From NCBI GenBank assembly GCA_032718475.1, contig JAUCBJ010007526.1, forward strand, positions 1 to 64,000: a stretch of 64,000 bases of DNA, written 5' to 3'. Of this stretch, positions 53,200 to 64,000 are shown in pieces. Source of the stretch: Nemertoderma westbladi (lineage: Eukaryota; Xenacoelomorpha; Nemertodermatida; Nemertodermatidae). The first letter of the stretch is position 1. Every line of letters starts with the position of its first letter. A program made the position numbers and the translations under genes. The notes beneath the pieces are model-generated. The model saw only the letters and a list, made by a program, of their open reading frames with translations, had not been told where the DNA came from and did not search any database.

Positions 53200-55680
53200 A
53201 TAAGATTAAACCAAATTATTATTTGTAATTTAACTTTTTTAACTCTTTAAATTTCCATGAAATACCGGTATATCCGTAGCTAAAGAAATACTATAGTAGG
53301 CCTACACACATATACATACACCCAAACCCCATCCCATCACTGTCAATAAATTGTATATTAAAAAAGCTTGAATATTTTAATATTTTATGGAAGGTTAATA
53401 TATTCAACAGTTTTCGTTTGTAAATTCGAATGGAAATGATGTATTTTTGTAGTTAAATTCATCAGTCAGCATTGTCATTTTTTACGAGCCAATTTTGTAT
53501 ATTGCCTCTTAAATAATTTTTTTGAATCTCGACGTATTTTGTTTGTGGTAAATTTTGAGTGGATACATTTACCTGTTTGGAGCCGCTAATAGATATTAGC
53601 CTCTATAAGCACCAGTCAACTAGGGACTAAACTACGTTCCTAATTGGCACTAGTACTTAGACAGGTATACCTAACTACTGTACTGTACTTACATCAGTAG
53701 GCCTACTTTACTAATAATTGTCAATGGAAAAGCTACGCCGACAATAATTGTTAATGGTAATATAATGTTAATTAAGTGAGGAAAATGAACATGTTACTGT
53801 AAAGATACATTCTAACCAAAACAACAAACGATAGAAGCTTAGGTTACAATGTTTATTGTTAATTAAAGACGGTTTTGTCTGTTGTCGCCGTTTACACCTT
53901 GTCTGTATTGTATTTTAATAAGCATCTGAAAAAACCTTTAGATACGCTTCGAAACATTATACAGTGGGACTAATTAGACCAATATGATAAAATGGCGCAA
54001 AATGGCCGCCAGCGCAATTACCAACTACAGTATGTGTTTTAGTTTCAAAAAATGATCTTAATTTATTGCATTAAAGGAAAGGTAAAGGGGCAGGATACAG
54101 TGGCGGCGTTTTCTAACCAAAAACTAAAATTTATTACACCAAAATTTATTTTACATGGGGTCAATTTGCTCTCGAGATCACTTTATTCACTTGGGGTCAA
54201 CCTGCGCAACTATAATAACAATTTCCATGCCAAACAGAAGGTATTTTACTCGCTAACGACCACCCAACTCAGGTGTTGTTATTTAATTAGATAAGGACAG
54301 CTGTTCTAAAAATATTATTATTCAGAGATACAGGCCGCTTATACTCCAGTTATTGATTGCGAATAGTTTATGAGTCACTCCCTCGATGACGTTGTTGCAC
54401 GGCACATCATGAATATAAACCTTCCCTGTACCACCAATACTACACAGAGTAAAGAGGTTTTACTGTATAAACCTATGTACCCCACATCTGCAGTGATCCC
54501 AGGCGCTCTCAGCCAGTGGCTTTGGGTCGGCTAACCCAAGGAACGTTTTGCAGCTAATAAATGCGGACCAATAAAGCCTTTGTATGGACTGCTTCATTGT
54601 GCTACCGTATGGCCTATTTAAATAATAATGGTTCTTCTACACAACATGCAGCAACAAATGGGTATGTAATGTAAATTACATCGGATATTATTTATAGAGT
54701 AGAATTGTATTATTATCTCGGAATGAAACCTTTAGCTTTAAGGTGACTACGGGGCGCACTATACCTACCTACCTACCAACTGAATCTATAGTTAAGACAT
54801 GATTATATTTTAGATACGACCATGTGCTGCTATAAACTAAATGAAGTACGTACGACTGTCAACTATACTGTAAATATCTACAGTACGAATCGTACTATAA
54901 ACTATACTATACGCAGGTGTAAAATTATCAGTTATACATACACGACTGTATATCAGTATATCTGACTCGCCCCCTTTCGCTAACATCATCAGCAAATCCC
55001 CAACTAATAGCGCCGCATCCATTGATGATCTATCCCTTTTAAGACGTTGTTTGTAAAACTATAAAAGTTTGGGCAAGCAAATAAACAAAAATTCATACAC
55101 GCAATCAGAAGTAATAGAACATTTGTGTACCGGTACAGTCTGCTTGGGGGTGTTAGCTAGTGTTTCAACGGGACGCAGCAAACTTCGCCCGCGACCAATC
55201 TTCGCCGGAGCAATCTTCGCCCACAAAATTAGTATTAACAACCTCGTTTATTGTTTTGGTTAGAAAAAATCGTCTCTGTAACCTATCGTGTCTGTAACCT
55301 GCTCCTTTCCCCCATTCTGTCGAATGTTGGACGCGGGCTAAGATTGCACCCAACCGTTTAAACATGTTTATTTTCTGAGGTAGTCACAAAAAGTGTGTAA
55401 ATTTCAAGTTTTAGTTTTATTGTCTAGTAATTACTGGTCTGGAGCTGCAAAGTCTTCTGTATTACATCGCTATTTAGGCCTAAATTAAAGTTGTAACGTA
55501 AGATGTTGTCCACCCAAGGTATTACGTGATAATAACACTACTATTGCAAACAAACGCGTAAGAAATGTTCAAATTTACTTAACATGGTAACAGTAGTGGT
55601 AGATTAAATAACGTGGAGAATTAATCAAAACATTGAAGTATATAAGAGATATAAACTGATAGGGGGTAGGTCCTATAAAC
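53200..55680. other. No gene supported; fragments of dispersed repeats
   Basis: Partial copies of the 68-bp family word set (TTTTGGTTAGAAAA, CTGTAACCTGCTCCTTTCC) at about 54070-54120 and 55245-55315. A minus-strand stretch near 55050-54960 (MDAALLVGDLLMMLAKGGES) looks coding but has no supporting splice sites or neighbours. Confidence 0.35.
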
Positions 55681-55689
55681 ATTAAAAAA

Positions 55690-57640
55690 TGGATGGAGAA
55701 GGGATATAAACATTGGGTAGAGACGGGATATAAATATTGGGTAGAGACGGGATATAAACATTGGGTAGAGACGGGATATAAATATTGGGTAGAGACGGGA
55801 TATAAACATTGGGTAGAGACGGGATATAAATATTGGGTAGAGACGGGATATAAACATTGGGTAGAGACGGGATATAAACATTGGATAGAGACGGGATATA
55901 AACATTGGTTAGAGGCGGGATATAAACATTGGGTAGAGACGGGATATAAACATTGGATAGAGACGGGATAAAAACATTGGGTAGAGACGGGATATAAACA
56001 TTGGGTAGAGACGGGATATAAACATTGGGTAGAGACGGGATATAATCATTGGGTAGAGACGGGATATAAACATTGGGTAGAGACGGTATATAAACATTGG
56101 GTAGAGACGGGATATAAACATTGGGTAGAGATGGGATATAAACATTGGGTAGAGACGGGATATAAACATTGGATAGAGACGGGATAAAATCATTGGGTAG
56201 AGACGGGATATAAAAATTGGGTAGAGACGGGCTATAAACTTTGGGTAGAGACGGGATATAAACATTGGGTTGAGACGGGATATAAACATTGGATAGAGAC
56301 GGGATATAAACATTGGGTAGAGACGGGATATAAACATTGGGTAGAGACGGGATATAAACATTGGGTATAGACGGGATATAAACATTGGGTTGAGACGGGA
56401 TATAAACATTGGGTTGAGACGGGATATAAACATTGGGTTGAGACGGGATATAAACATTGGGTAGAGACGGGATATAAACAAACATCGGGTAGAGATGGGA
56501 TATAAACATTGGGTAGAGACGGGATATAAACATTGGGTAGAGACGGGATATAAACATTGGGTAGAGACGGGATATAAACATTGGGTAGAGACGGGATATA
56601 AACATGGGTAGAGACGGGATATAAACATGGGTAGAGAAGGGATATAATCATTGGGTAGAGACTGGATATACACATTGGGTAGAGACGGGATATAAACATT
56701 GTATAGAGACGGGATATAAACATTGGGTAGAGACGGGATATAAACATTGGTTAGAGACGGGATATAAACATTGGTAGAGACGGGATATAAACATTGGGTA
56801 GAGACGGGATATAGATATTGGGTAGAGACGGGATATAAACATTGGGTAGAGACGGGATATAAACAAACATTGGGTAGAGACGGGATATAAACATTGGGTA
56901 GAGACGGGATATAAACATTGGGTAGAGACGGGATATAAACATTGGGTAGAGACGGGATATAAACATTGGGTAGAGACGGGATATAAACATGGGTAGAGAC
57001 GGGATATAAACATTGGGTAGAGACGGGATATAAACATTGGGTAGAGACGGGATATAGATATTGGGTAGAGACGGGATATAAACATTGGGTAGAGACGGGA
57101 TATAAACAAACATTGGGTAGAGACGGGATATAAACATTGGGTAGAGACGGGATATAAACATTGGATAGAGACGGGATAAAAACATTGGGTAGAGACGGGA
57201 TATAAACATTGGTTAAAGACGGGATATAAACATTGGGTAGAGACGGGATATAAACATTGGGTAGAGACGGGATATAAAGATTGGGTAGAGACTGGATATA
57301 AACATTGGTTAGAGACGGGATACAAACATTGGGTAGAGACGGGATATAAACATTGGGTAGAGACGGGATATAAACATTGGGTAGAGACGGGATATAAATA
57401 TTGGGTAGAGACGGGAAAAAAACATTGGGTAGAGACGGGATATAAACATGGGTAGAGACGGGATATAAACATTGGGTAGAGACGGGATATAAATATTGGG
57501 TAGAGACGGGAAAAAAACATTGGGCAGAGACGGGATACAAACATTGGGTAGAGACGGGATATAAACATGGGTAGAGAAGGGATATAAACATTGGGTAGAG
57601 ACGGGATATAAAATATTTATAATAGACGGGATATAAAATA
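55690..57640 (+). repeat. 24-bp minisatellite, ~80 copies
   Basis: The unit is ATTGGGTAGAGACGGGATATAAAC with frequent single-base variants (ATTGG/ATAGAG, TTGAGAC, AAATATT) and occasional two- to four-base length changes. Since 24 is a multiple of three, long frames remain open on both strands, the longest being 560 codons of YIPSLPNV on the minus strand. Frame hopping at the indels shows that no single protein is preserved. It ends in degraded units near 57640. Confidence 0.95.
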
Positions 57641-57659
57641 TTTATTAGAGACGGGTTAT

Positions 57660-60150
57660 AAACTCACCTTATTTGCCGCATTGGGAATTACGTCTTTATA
57701 AGTAGGCGAACTGCAGGTAATATCTTGGGTATACCTGCGGCACTACTACTTAGGTAGGCGAACCCCTTTCTGCCTTTCCGAATCCAAATATTCTATAACC
57801 GAGATTTACTTACCTTTTTTTTTATTGGTATCAGTTCTAATAATCATATGTTTTTAAATGAAAGTCTAAGTTTTAAATAAAACTAACTCAACAAAATGTT
57901 TTAGATTATTCTCTAAAATTCAATAACATCACAAACTGATGAATTTAACAACATGGCTTTTACTTAAATAGTTGGTTTGGTATCCAGGCAGTAGCTAGCT
58001 GTAATTGGAACTCCCTACTCCACAATGACTCTTGGCGACTATCGACCCTTTCCGAGGGGACACAGCCTTCGGACTGTTGGTGGAACCCAACTGTGGCGGA
58101 GGGGTCGATATTCGCATCGACGCTCCTACGTTCTACGTACGTAGTCCGGCTGTTATACCATAACACACTCACACAGTAGGAGCGGCCTCTTTCATTCAAC
58201 ACAATAACTTCCATCTTAAACGTTATAGTACGCTATTATAGGCCTACACTAGGGTCATTAGTTGTCAAATAACAACGTCTCAAACGCAGTTGAGGTCAAG
58301 CGACTACAAAGGCAATCCATGGTATTTAATCACCACGCTACACAATAACCAAAGTGACTCTCTAAGTCCCTAAGTGAAAATGAAACTAGTGTAGCCTACC
58401 ATGATACAATTGAATCAGTAGTACAACTGCAAGACGTACAATACTGTAGGCCTATACTTCTCTATTACAACAAAAAGACGAAACATAATAAATAAGATCA
58501 CTAATCTGGGCCATGTGGCCGCCATGCTGCACATATCTCATCTAACTTTGTATTGCGCTCTACTTTCACTTTCATTCCAATGTATTAACATTGTATTCTA
58601 TATGCATACAGTGATACAGTACTACACATTACGTAACAAGCAAAATAAACAAGGGTAGTAAGTAATCAACAAAAATTGTATTTATTGTAATTTTAATTGA
58701 GTCTTTGTTGTAGTAAGAATAAGATATATAACTTACCTTTTGTGTCCGTTACGTAATACAACATTACAATTTAAGAAACCAAATTGCACAGCAGTATTTA
58801 ATTGTGACTTTTGATTATTGATGTGTTTCTAACATGACCGACAGCTATAAATCTATAGTTGTGGTTTGTGGTTCCATCCATTTGTCTCTTACTGCTATTA
58901 AATTTATAAATACTGCTTAGAAATTTGGTTTTTTGTTACCTTTAATTTTTACCAAAGCTGATGCAATTTTCTCTCCGCCAATTCGTGACAGAAAATACGG
59001 GTATCAAATTATTTTAAGATGCCCGTAATAACGGTCACAAGTCAGTGAGTGAAGTTAAATACTCAGAGAACGGGGGGGGGGGGGGGGGGGCACCTGGTGT
59101 GTCTCTAATGCTTAGCATAATCCTACGAAGCCTACAACCAACAAAGGGGGACAACAGGTGACACTGCTGACACAAGCACTAATACACAACGCTTCTGAAG
59201 ACTCCCATATAAAAATATATAGAAGGGAGTCGATGCAATTTGGGCATGATGTTACACGTGAGTGTAAAAATACTTCGCATTAAGCGTTAATTGGTACCCT
59301 GGCATCAACTACGCAACACACCGCGCAACTATTTATATCTAATTAATGTGCTATAGTGTTATTAATTAATTAACTAACCGTGTTTATTAATTGGCTTCCG
59401 AGCAACAACGATGTCAGAGAAACGTCATTCATTATTCTTCTATCATGTCATCTGCCGCATATTCGAATTAGTCACCGTCTTTTCTGAATAAACCTTTGAT
59501 ATATTGTTTTTTTGAGGTGGTTTATTGTTCTATACATAGCAAAGCAAAACAGCAACTCATAAGCAACTACTATAAATTAACTATTCAGCAGACAGGACCT
59601 GCAGGTTGTTTACACTGAAATAAACCTCAATAAATTATTTTTCCGTATATGGGCTGACATTCCTTGATCTCTACGTACTTTGACCAGGTCAAGTATTCAG
59701 TAACTTTTATAGAATCGACTAAATATTAAATTCACTCGGCTCATCCCCCAACGATGATACATATATAGTCTTAAATACAACAATAATTGATCGAACATTT
59801 ATTATCGCGTGTTTGTGTAATAAAGGCACGGCTTTTCCTATTAATTTATTGCATTTCTTCCGTAATGGCAACTTGGCGAATATTTTGTCAGAGCAAATAC
59901 CATCTTAATCAATTGTAGTCTAACAACGCCATTCAAATAAGGGGTGATTTTTACTATTGATAAGCTCCCGAAGAGTTTGACCTGATGTAATGCATTAGTA
60001 CACACACCTACTACACTCCCCATCGCATCCTATGATGGAACACTCCCATCAACCTCACCTTTTAGTTCTCGGAGAAGTTACTAAGAACTTAAACGTAGAT
60101 TGGTGTTTAAATAATTTATAGGTAAAATAATTATTTATAATCGTGAAAAA
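57660..60150. other. No gene supported
   Basis: Contains possible minus-strand splice signals: acceptor/exon/donor at 57710-57668 encoding SPTYKDVIPNAANK, and donors GTAAGT at about 57815 and 58738. These may belong to introns of a minus-strand gene, but they could not be assembled. A G19 tract is at 59072-59090. Otherwise AT-rich. Confidence 0.3.
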
Positions 60151-60159
60151 TAAAACTGT

Positions 60160-60250
60160 CCTTATGAAGGGTCGAACCCAGAACCTGATTTTGAATTTAC
60201 GACCTCCGTCAAGAGTATGTACCCCATTTGGTTACTAAGTTACCGTAACT
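60160..60250 (-). repeat. tRNA-like or tRNA-derived SINE fragment
   Basis: On the minus strand there is a B-box-like GGGTTCGACCC at about 60180-60170. About 50 bases upstream a degenerate A-box-like TTAGTAACCAAATGG occurs. The acceptor and T stems do not pair convincingly, so this is not a functional tRNA gene. It could be the head of a tRNA-derived SINE. Confidence 0.3.
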
Positions 60251-60259
60251 AATGAATAA

Positions 60260-62220
60260 TGTATTATTTGAGTTTGGGATTATAAACCAGATGTTGGATT
60301 AGACGTTAGAGTCTGAAAGATTTACATTTTTTAACGATCACCAGGAATTCTGTTATCAAACCACCACATTAACATTTTATTTAATTCACATCGCACACCA
60401 CTCGTACTCGTATGTTTCATTATGAACCACGTGCCCATGTGAAGTTTACCAGACTATCTGTTACTGTATTATATTTCACTTTGCAGTTTACCCTCATGCT
60501 GCCATGTGAAGAATACTAGGTTTTCACTAAAAACCCAGGTTTCAGAAGGGCTGAACTAACCAAATCCATAAACGAATCAGTATATTATGTACAAGTTATA
60601 AGAGAGAAGTGAGCGCTATAAAATACTTAATACGGAGGAATTTAATATAATACAAATTTGTCATATAAAATTCCAATCAAAATTTGACTGAAATATAAAG
60701 ACTTCGTATTCTAACGTAAGTAAATATCTAACTACATGAATTAAATACTACTACTACTGTACCAGTAACCAATATGGTATGATTTGTTCCGCGTTCACGG
60801 GTTATTAGCACGGCAACAGGAACACAATATGCGTCAGTAATTTGCAATTATAGTCTAGATAATGAATACTATTGCAACAAAACGATTATTGGCTGCAGTA
60901 ACTGGCGTAAGAGAATAAACAGACTACTTCCTCCCATAAGGTTGCGCGCTGCATTTATCCCCGTATATGTCGTGTTTCGGTGAGCTGAGCAGTAACTTAC
61001 CACGTACTTGCGAGGGGTATGCCTCGCAGAAATAATCTATATACTCCCCCCGTAGAAAGAAAGCTTCAACCTACTACAGTACTACAGCAGTGCGAAGTCC
61101 ACGGTCTATATTGCCCACTCTAACAGAGTATATGCCCTAGTATATCTATATACACTTACTTCTTTGGATGTAGGCGAAGTAACTAACTTAAGCTCTTATA
61201 ATAATCACCTATTATAATCATAATAATAAGAGTATGGTCCGTGTTAACCGGGGTGGGGGCAATATCCATCGCGAATGTCATCCCATTCGCAGCTGTTCCA
61301 TTCAGTAGTCAGGAGGGAATGATGATTTTGCGTAAACAAGTTTATTACTGTACGAATTTCATTTTCTAAAAATGTAATAGATAAATCAATTATGATTTCA
61401 TCATTGTTAACCATTCTCATACGGAATTTTTTTTGAGTTTATATATAGTATTTCCCTATTTGGTTACAATATATTTTGTAGGACATGAAATGAAGGTAAA
61501 CCCAGAAACAAAACCGCCCTAAATCAATCGGTCAGCCATTTCCGATGAAGGAAACGTATTGAATGATCTCCACGTCTGTTCAAACTTCAAACCAGGCGGT
61601 ACCGGTACTGGTACCATACTGTAACTGTAGTACAATATCGTGAAACATGCTGATAATTCCCCACCTCACATTATGGAACACAGCCCGAATGGTGATCGAT
61701 CCGATTTTTCAGCAGCACTCTCACAATCCATGTCCAATTAATCGTCATTCACCCAAGTATACCCTTTATTGTACTGTAGGTACTGTATACCATTTTGATA
61801 TAACATTCGAAAGACAAAACCCAATAAAAAAAACCAATCTTGTGTTGACATATGTTCCAAAGAAGTGTAAACTAGTCCGGGTCCTATCGTATTATACTGA
61901 AATATGATTTTGTTCAGAAATTGACAAAACAGAAGGCACGTCACGATGGTTGAGCAGCGTGGACTTAGGGGTAATAGGGTCTATCGGTGTATTAACGTTT
62001 CAGCGTTCCGGCCTACTTCACGCGCTGCTTCACGTCAGTAACGCTATCCAGTTAACAGCCACTCTCCCCTGACTCTTTCCTTCCTATTTAATCCACTTCT
62101 CTAGAACAGCAGTCTTAATTTGCTTAACCTACTGTATCTCTAACAGCGGACCTACTGACTTCAAATATGGGTCATATACTGTAGTGGAATATTAGTCTTA
62201 CTGTATTAGATTGCCGCAAA
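60260..62220. other. No gene recognised
   Basis: Mostly AT-rich without supported genes. The block at about 61010-61050 contains GCGAGGGGTATGCCTCGC, a perfect small hairpin next to a minus-strand GTAAGTT, of unknown meaning. Confidence 0.35.
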
Positions 62221-62225
62221 AATAT

Positions 62226-63020
62226 TCAACCGAATAACGTTGAATTGTATGAGGAATCCTGTAGAAAGACTCTTGTGTGGGTATCAGAATGGGTTTGTAA
62301 AGGTACTGTAGATGTACTTTTGAACCCATTCTGGCTCTTAGGAGGATTATTGAAGAAGTATCTGTCTACAAAGAAAGAAAGCCCTTCGGCTCTCATATTT
62401 GTGGATTTCTGCAATGCTTTCGATTCTGTGTCTCGCCCACGCATGTTCCAAATTGTTTAGGCATTTGGGATTCCCAACAAAATTTTTAATACATTCAGAT
62501 AAGTTTATGACCGTTCGATATCCTTCGCCTACCATCCACAAGCTAACCGAGATTTGGAAGAGCTGTGATACATCATACTCTTTAAAGGTATGCCTTTTCC
62601 GTGCATCAGTATATCCTGTGCTGCTCTATGGCATCCCGCAGGTTCTCTAAACACCAGGTCTCTGGATGGTACATCTACAAGGATGCTGCACAACATTTCC
62701 TATTATCCACAAATAAGCAATGAGGTGTTATACAACTATGACAACTATGACCATTGCTAAGACTGAGACCCTTCATCACCCTGCAGAGATTTCGCCTGAA
62801 AGCTTGCTGGGCACTGTTTACACCGGCAGGGTCCACCTGTACACAAACTTCCTTGTGGTGTGGCAGACTACACTGTTAAATATAGGCGTGGTGGACAGCC
62901 AACAACTTTCATCAAACGCCTGCTCAACAACAGGACACCGCGGACTTGAGAATAACTGTATGGATGAACTTGGAAAATGTAGTGCTGACTGTGAGAACTA
63001 GGGAGCTATGTTGCTGGATG
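62226..63020 (+). pseudogene. Decayed second copy of the 23.6-25.5 kb LINE
   Basis: Plus-strand blocks in order: NPVERLLCGYQNGFVKG, ALIFVDFCNAFDSVSRPRMF, and AFGIPNKIF, matching IERLLRGNQNGFRKGRG, IFVDFFKAFDSVSRSRMF and YGIPDEII of the first copy. The sequence then jumps to LTEIWKSCDTSYSLKVCLFR and PVLLYGI, so the segment with the GVLQGD and FADD boxes is deleted. Downstream bits (KLAGHCL, RGGQPTTFIKRLLNN) are scattered over three frames with stops. A dead, internally deleted copy. Confidence 0.8.
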
Positions 63021-64000
63021 CGCCGGTAGGGGGCGCTATGTTGCTGGGGGCGCCGGCACTGCGCAGAGGGCAAGCCGATCACCATCACCCTTTGTAGACC
63101 TCTATTGTGATGCTGCATTAAGGCAGAGCAGACCAGTTGTGGTGCAAGGCCTTGCCTTTTTCTTGTTTCTGACTCCGAGATGTGTAACAAGTGTCAGCAC
63201 GCGGGGTTAATTTACGAAAAAGGGTCATAGGCGTAGTGGATAATTCGCCATTTTATTTTAAACAAAATGCCTTTCATATCCTCTAGTTGCTTTTTCACAC
63301 CATACCTTGCCGGTTGCTGCATAATGATACCGATAACAGGTATACAGCAGTAGCATTCTTTGCACACCCGTCATGTTTAGAAAAATAAATCAATGTATAG
63401 GATATGGAGGTAGAATGTCGTCATTTTTAGGGAGATAAGTTGACTTTATTTCACTTGTATCTATTGCAACAGCGGTTATAATCCGCTGGTTAAAAAAAAG
63501 CCATTTTAAATAAAATTTTATAGCGAAGAGTCATAAGTCTCAATATGAGTTTGCAGATAAAGAATACATTGCCTCTACATAATTAGTTAGATCTATGCTG
63601 ATATATGCGCCAGTAGCAGTCCAATATTTTATTGAGCGTAGAGCGTGCGTTGTCCCCAGCTGGCCACGTATCAGTCGCTTTAACCGCACTGTCGCCCCTC
63701 AATTATCAATTGAATTCTTCCCAGTTGTATAAGTTTATGAACGGCACGTCAGTATACCGTAAATCGATTGTAAAACTTCTATCGATTTCCCCTCATATTA
63801 CTTCTTATTGTACAATGGATGTCCTCAGTGGGAGTTAGTTAGAACTCAGTCTCATGGATTTTATGAAAACTATCCACCAGAAGAAGCCTGAAAGGAAGAA
63901 AATTTTAAATATAAATAATGATGATGAGCTGTAATTTAATCCGCATCGGATTGTTAAAATTAGCACAGTAAAATTATTAATAAATAAATAAAACATACTT
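63020..64000. other. No gene recognised
   Basis: Near the LINE remnant a 25-30 base unit (GGGGGCGCTATGTTGCTGG) occurs twice at about 63001-63050. The rest is AT-rich, without features I can support. Confidence 0.4.

Noticed and set aside
55682-57591. Frames of 150-560 codons (YIPSLPNV, FISRLYPM) as a repetitive structural protein gene
   Set aside because: They exist only because the 24-bp unit is a multiple of three. The frames shift at every indel, overlap on the same strand, and have no unique ends.
57668-57710. 43-base exon directly upstream of the last exon at 53191
   Set aside because: The acceptor and donor look good, but its only open frame ends on a codon boundary while the 53191 exon needs two carried bases.
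57960-58214. 84-codon minus-strand frame as a gene
   Set aside because: No motif, no splice context and no similarity that I recognise; its GC content is only locally higher.
60160-60250. Functional tRNA gene
   Set aside because: Only the B-box-like word is convincing; acceptor and T stems do not pair.
61005-61055. Spliced-leader or snRNA gene suggested by a hairpin beside GTAAGTT on the minus strand
   Set aside because: No Sm-site, no conserved leader and no proximal promoter element could be recognised.

Overview
This window looks like nuclear DNA from an invertebrate animal, probably marine. It has metazoan-type introns with GTAAGT donors, a canonical 7SL (SRP) RNA gene, a C2H2 zinc-finger gene, a mitochondrial medium-chain acyl-CoA dehydrogenase, and exons resembling the transmembrane channel-like (TMC) family. 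There is also a large load of transposons (BEL/Pao LTR element, several LINE lineages, hAT-like and TA-flanked DNA elements) and minisatellites. Short words such as TAGGCCTA and ACCGGT are very common. A deuterostome or other marine invertebrate is my guess, but the sequence alone does not fix the taxon. Genes are sparse; repeats dominate.

Layout. 1-7.5 kb: a diverged LTR related to the intact element further on, LINE fragments, a copy of an 8-bp-TSD element, a decayed coding region on the minus strand (3.7-4.9 kb), and a foldback-like TA-flanked element (5.3-6.2 kb). 7.7-15 kb: mostly satellite DNA, with ~36-bp, 41-bp and 21-bp arrays separated by small dispersed elements. 17.0-18.3 kb: a TA-flanked inverted-repeat element. 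18.4-20.0 kb: an intronless zinc-finger gene. 20.5-25.6 kb: a long imperfect inverted repeat and two LINE fragments of opposite strand. 26.1-27.0 kb: a complete hAT-like non-autonomous element. 27.6-28.9 kb: the ACADM-like gene on the minus strand, intronless.

29.15-45.27 kb is a three-level nest. A DNA transposon (A), carrying a frameshifted unrecognised protein gene, was entered by a second inverted-repeat element (B, 8-bp duplication GTAATTTG). B was entered by a BEL/Pao LTR retrotransposon (C; 12.46 kb, 5-bp duplication GTATT). The two 1,233-bp LTRs look identical, so the last insertion is very recent. Yet the retrotransposon has lost its reverse transcriptase and integrase: the gag-protease frame runs directly into a remnant of the RNase H/integrase junction. 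Between that frame and the 3' LTR is a cluster of unrecognised open frames, one of them tandemly duplicated together with the polypurine tract and the first nine bases of the LTR.

45.8-46.1 kb holds a full-length 7SL RNA gene (minus strand). 47.9-51.4 kb holds plus-strand exons that read as part of a TMC-family membrane protein, followed by an acidic terminal exon ending in a CaaX-type tetrapeptide. 53.0-53.2 kb is a probable last exon of an unidentified minus-strand gene, with a poly(A) signal. 55.7-57.6 kb is a 24-bp minisatellite. The remainder to 64 kb is AT-rich non-coding sequence with one decayed LINE copy (62.2-63.0 kb) related to the one at 23.6-25.5 kb.
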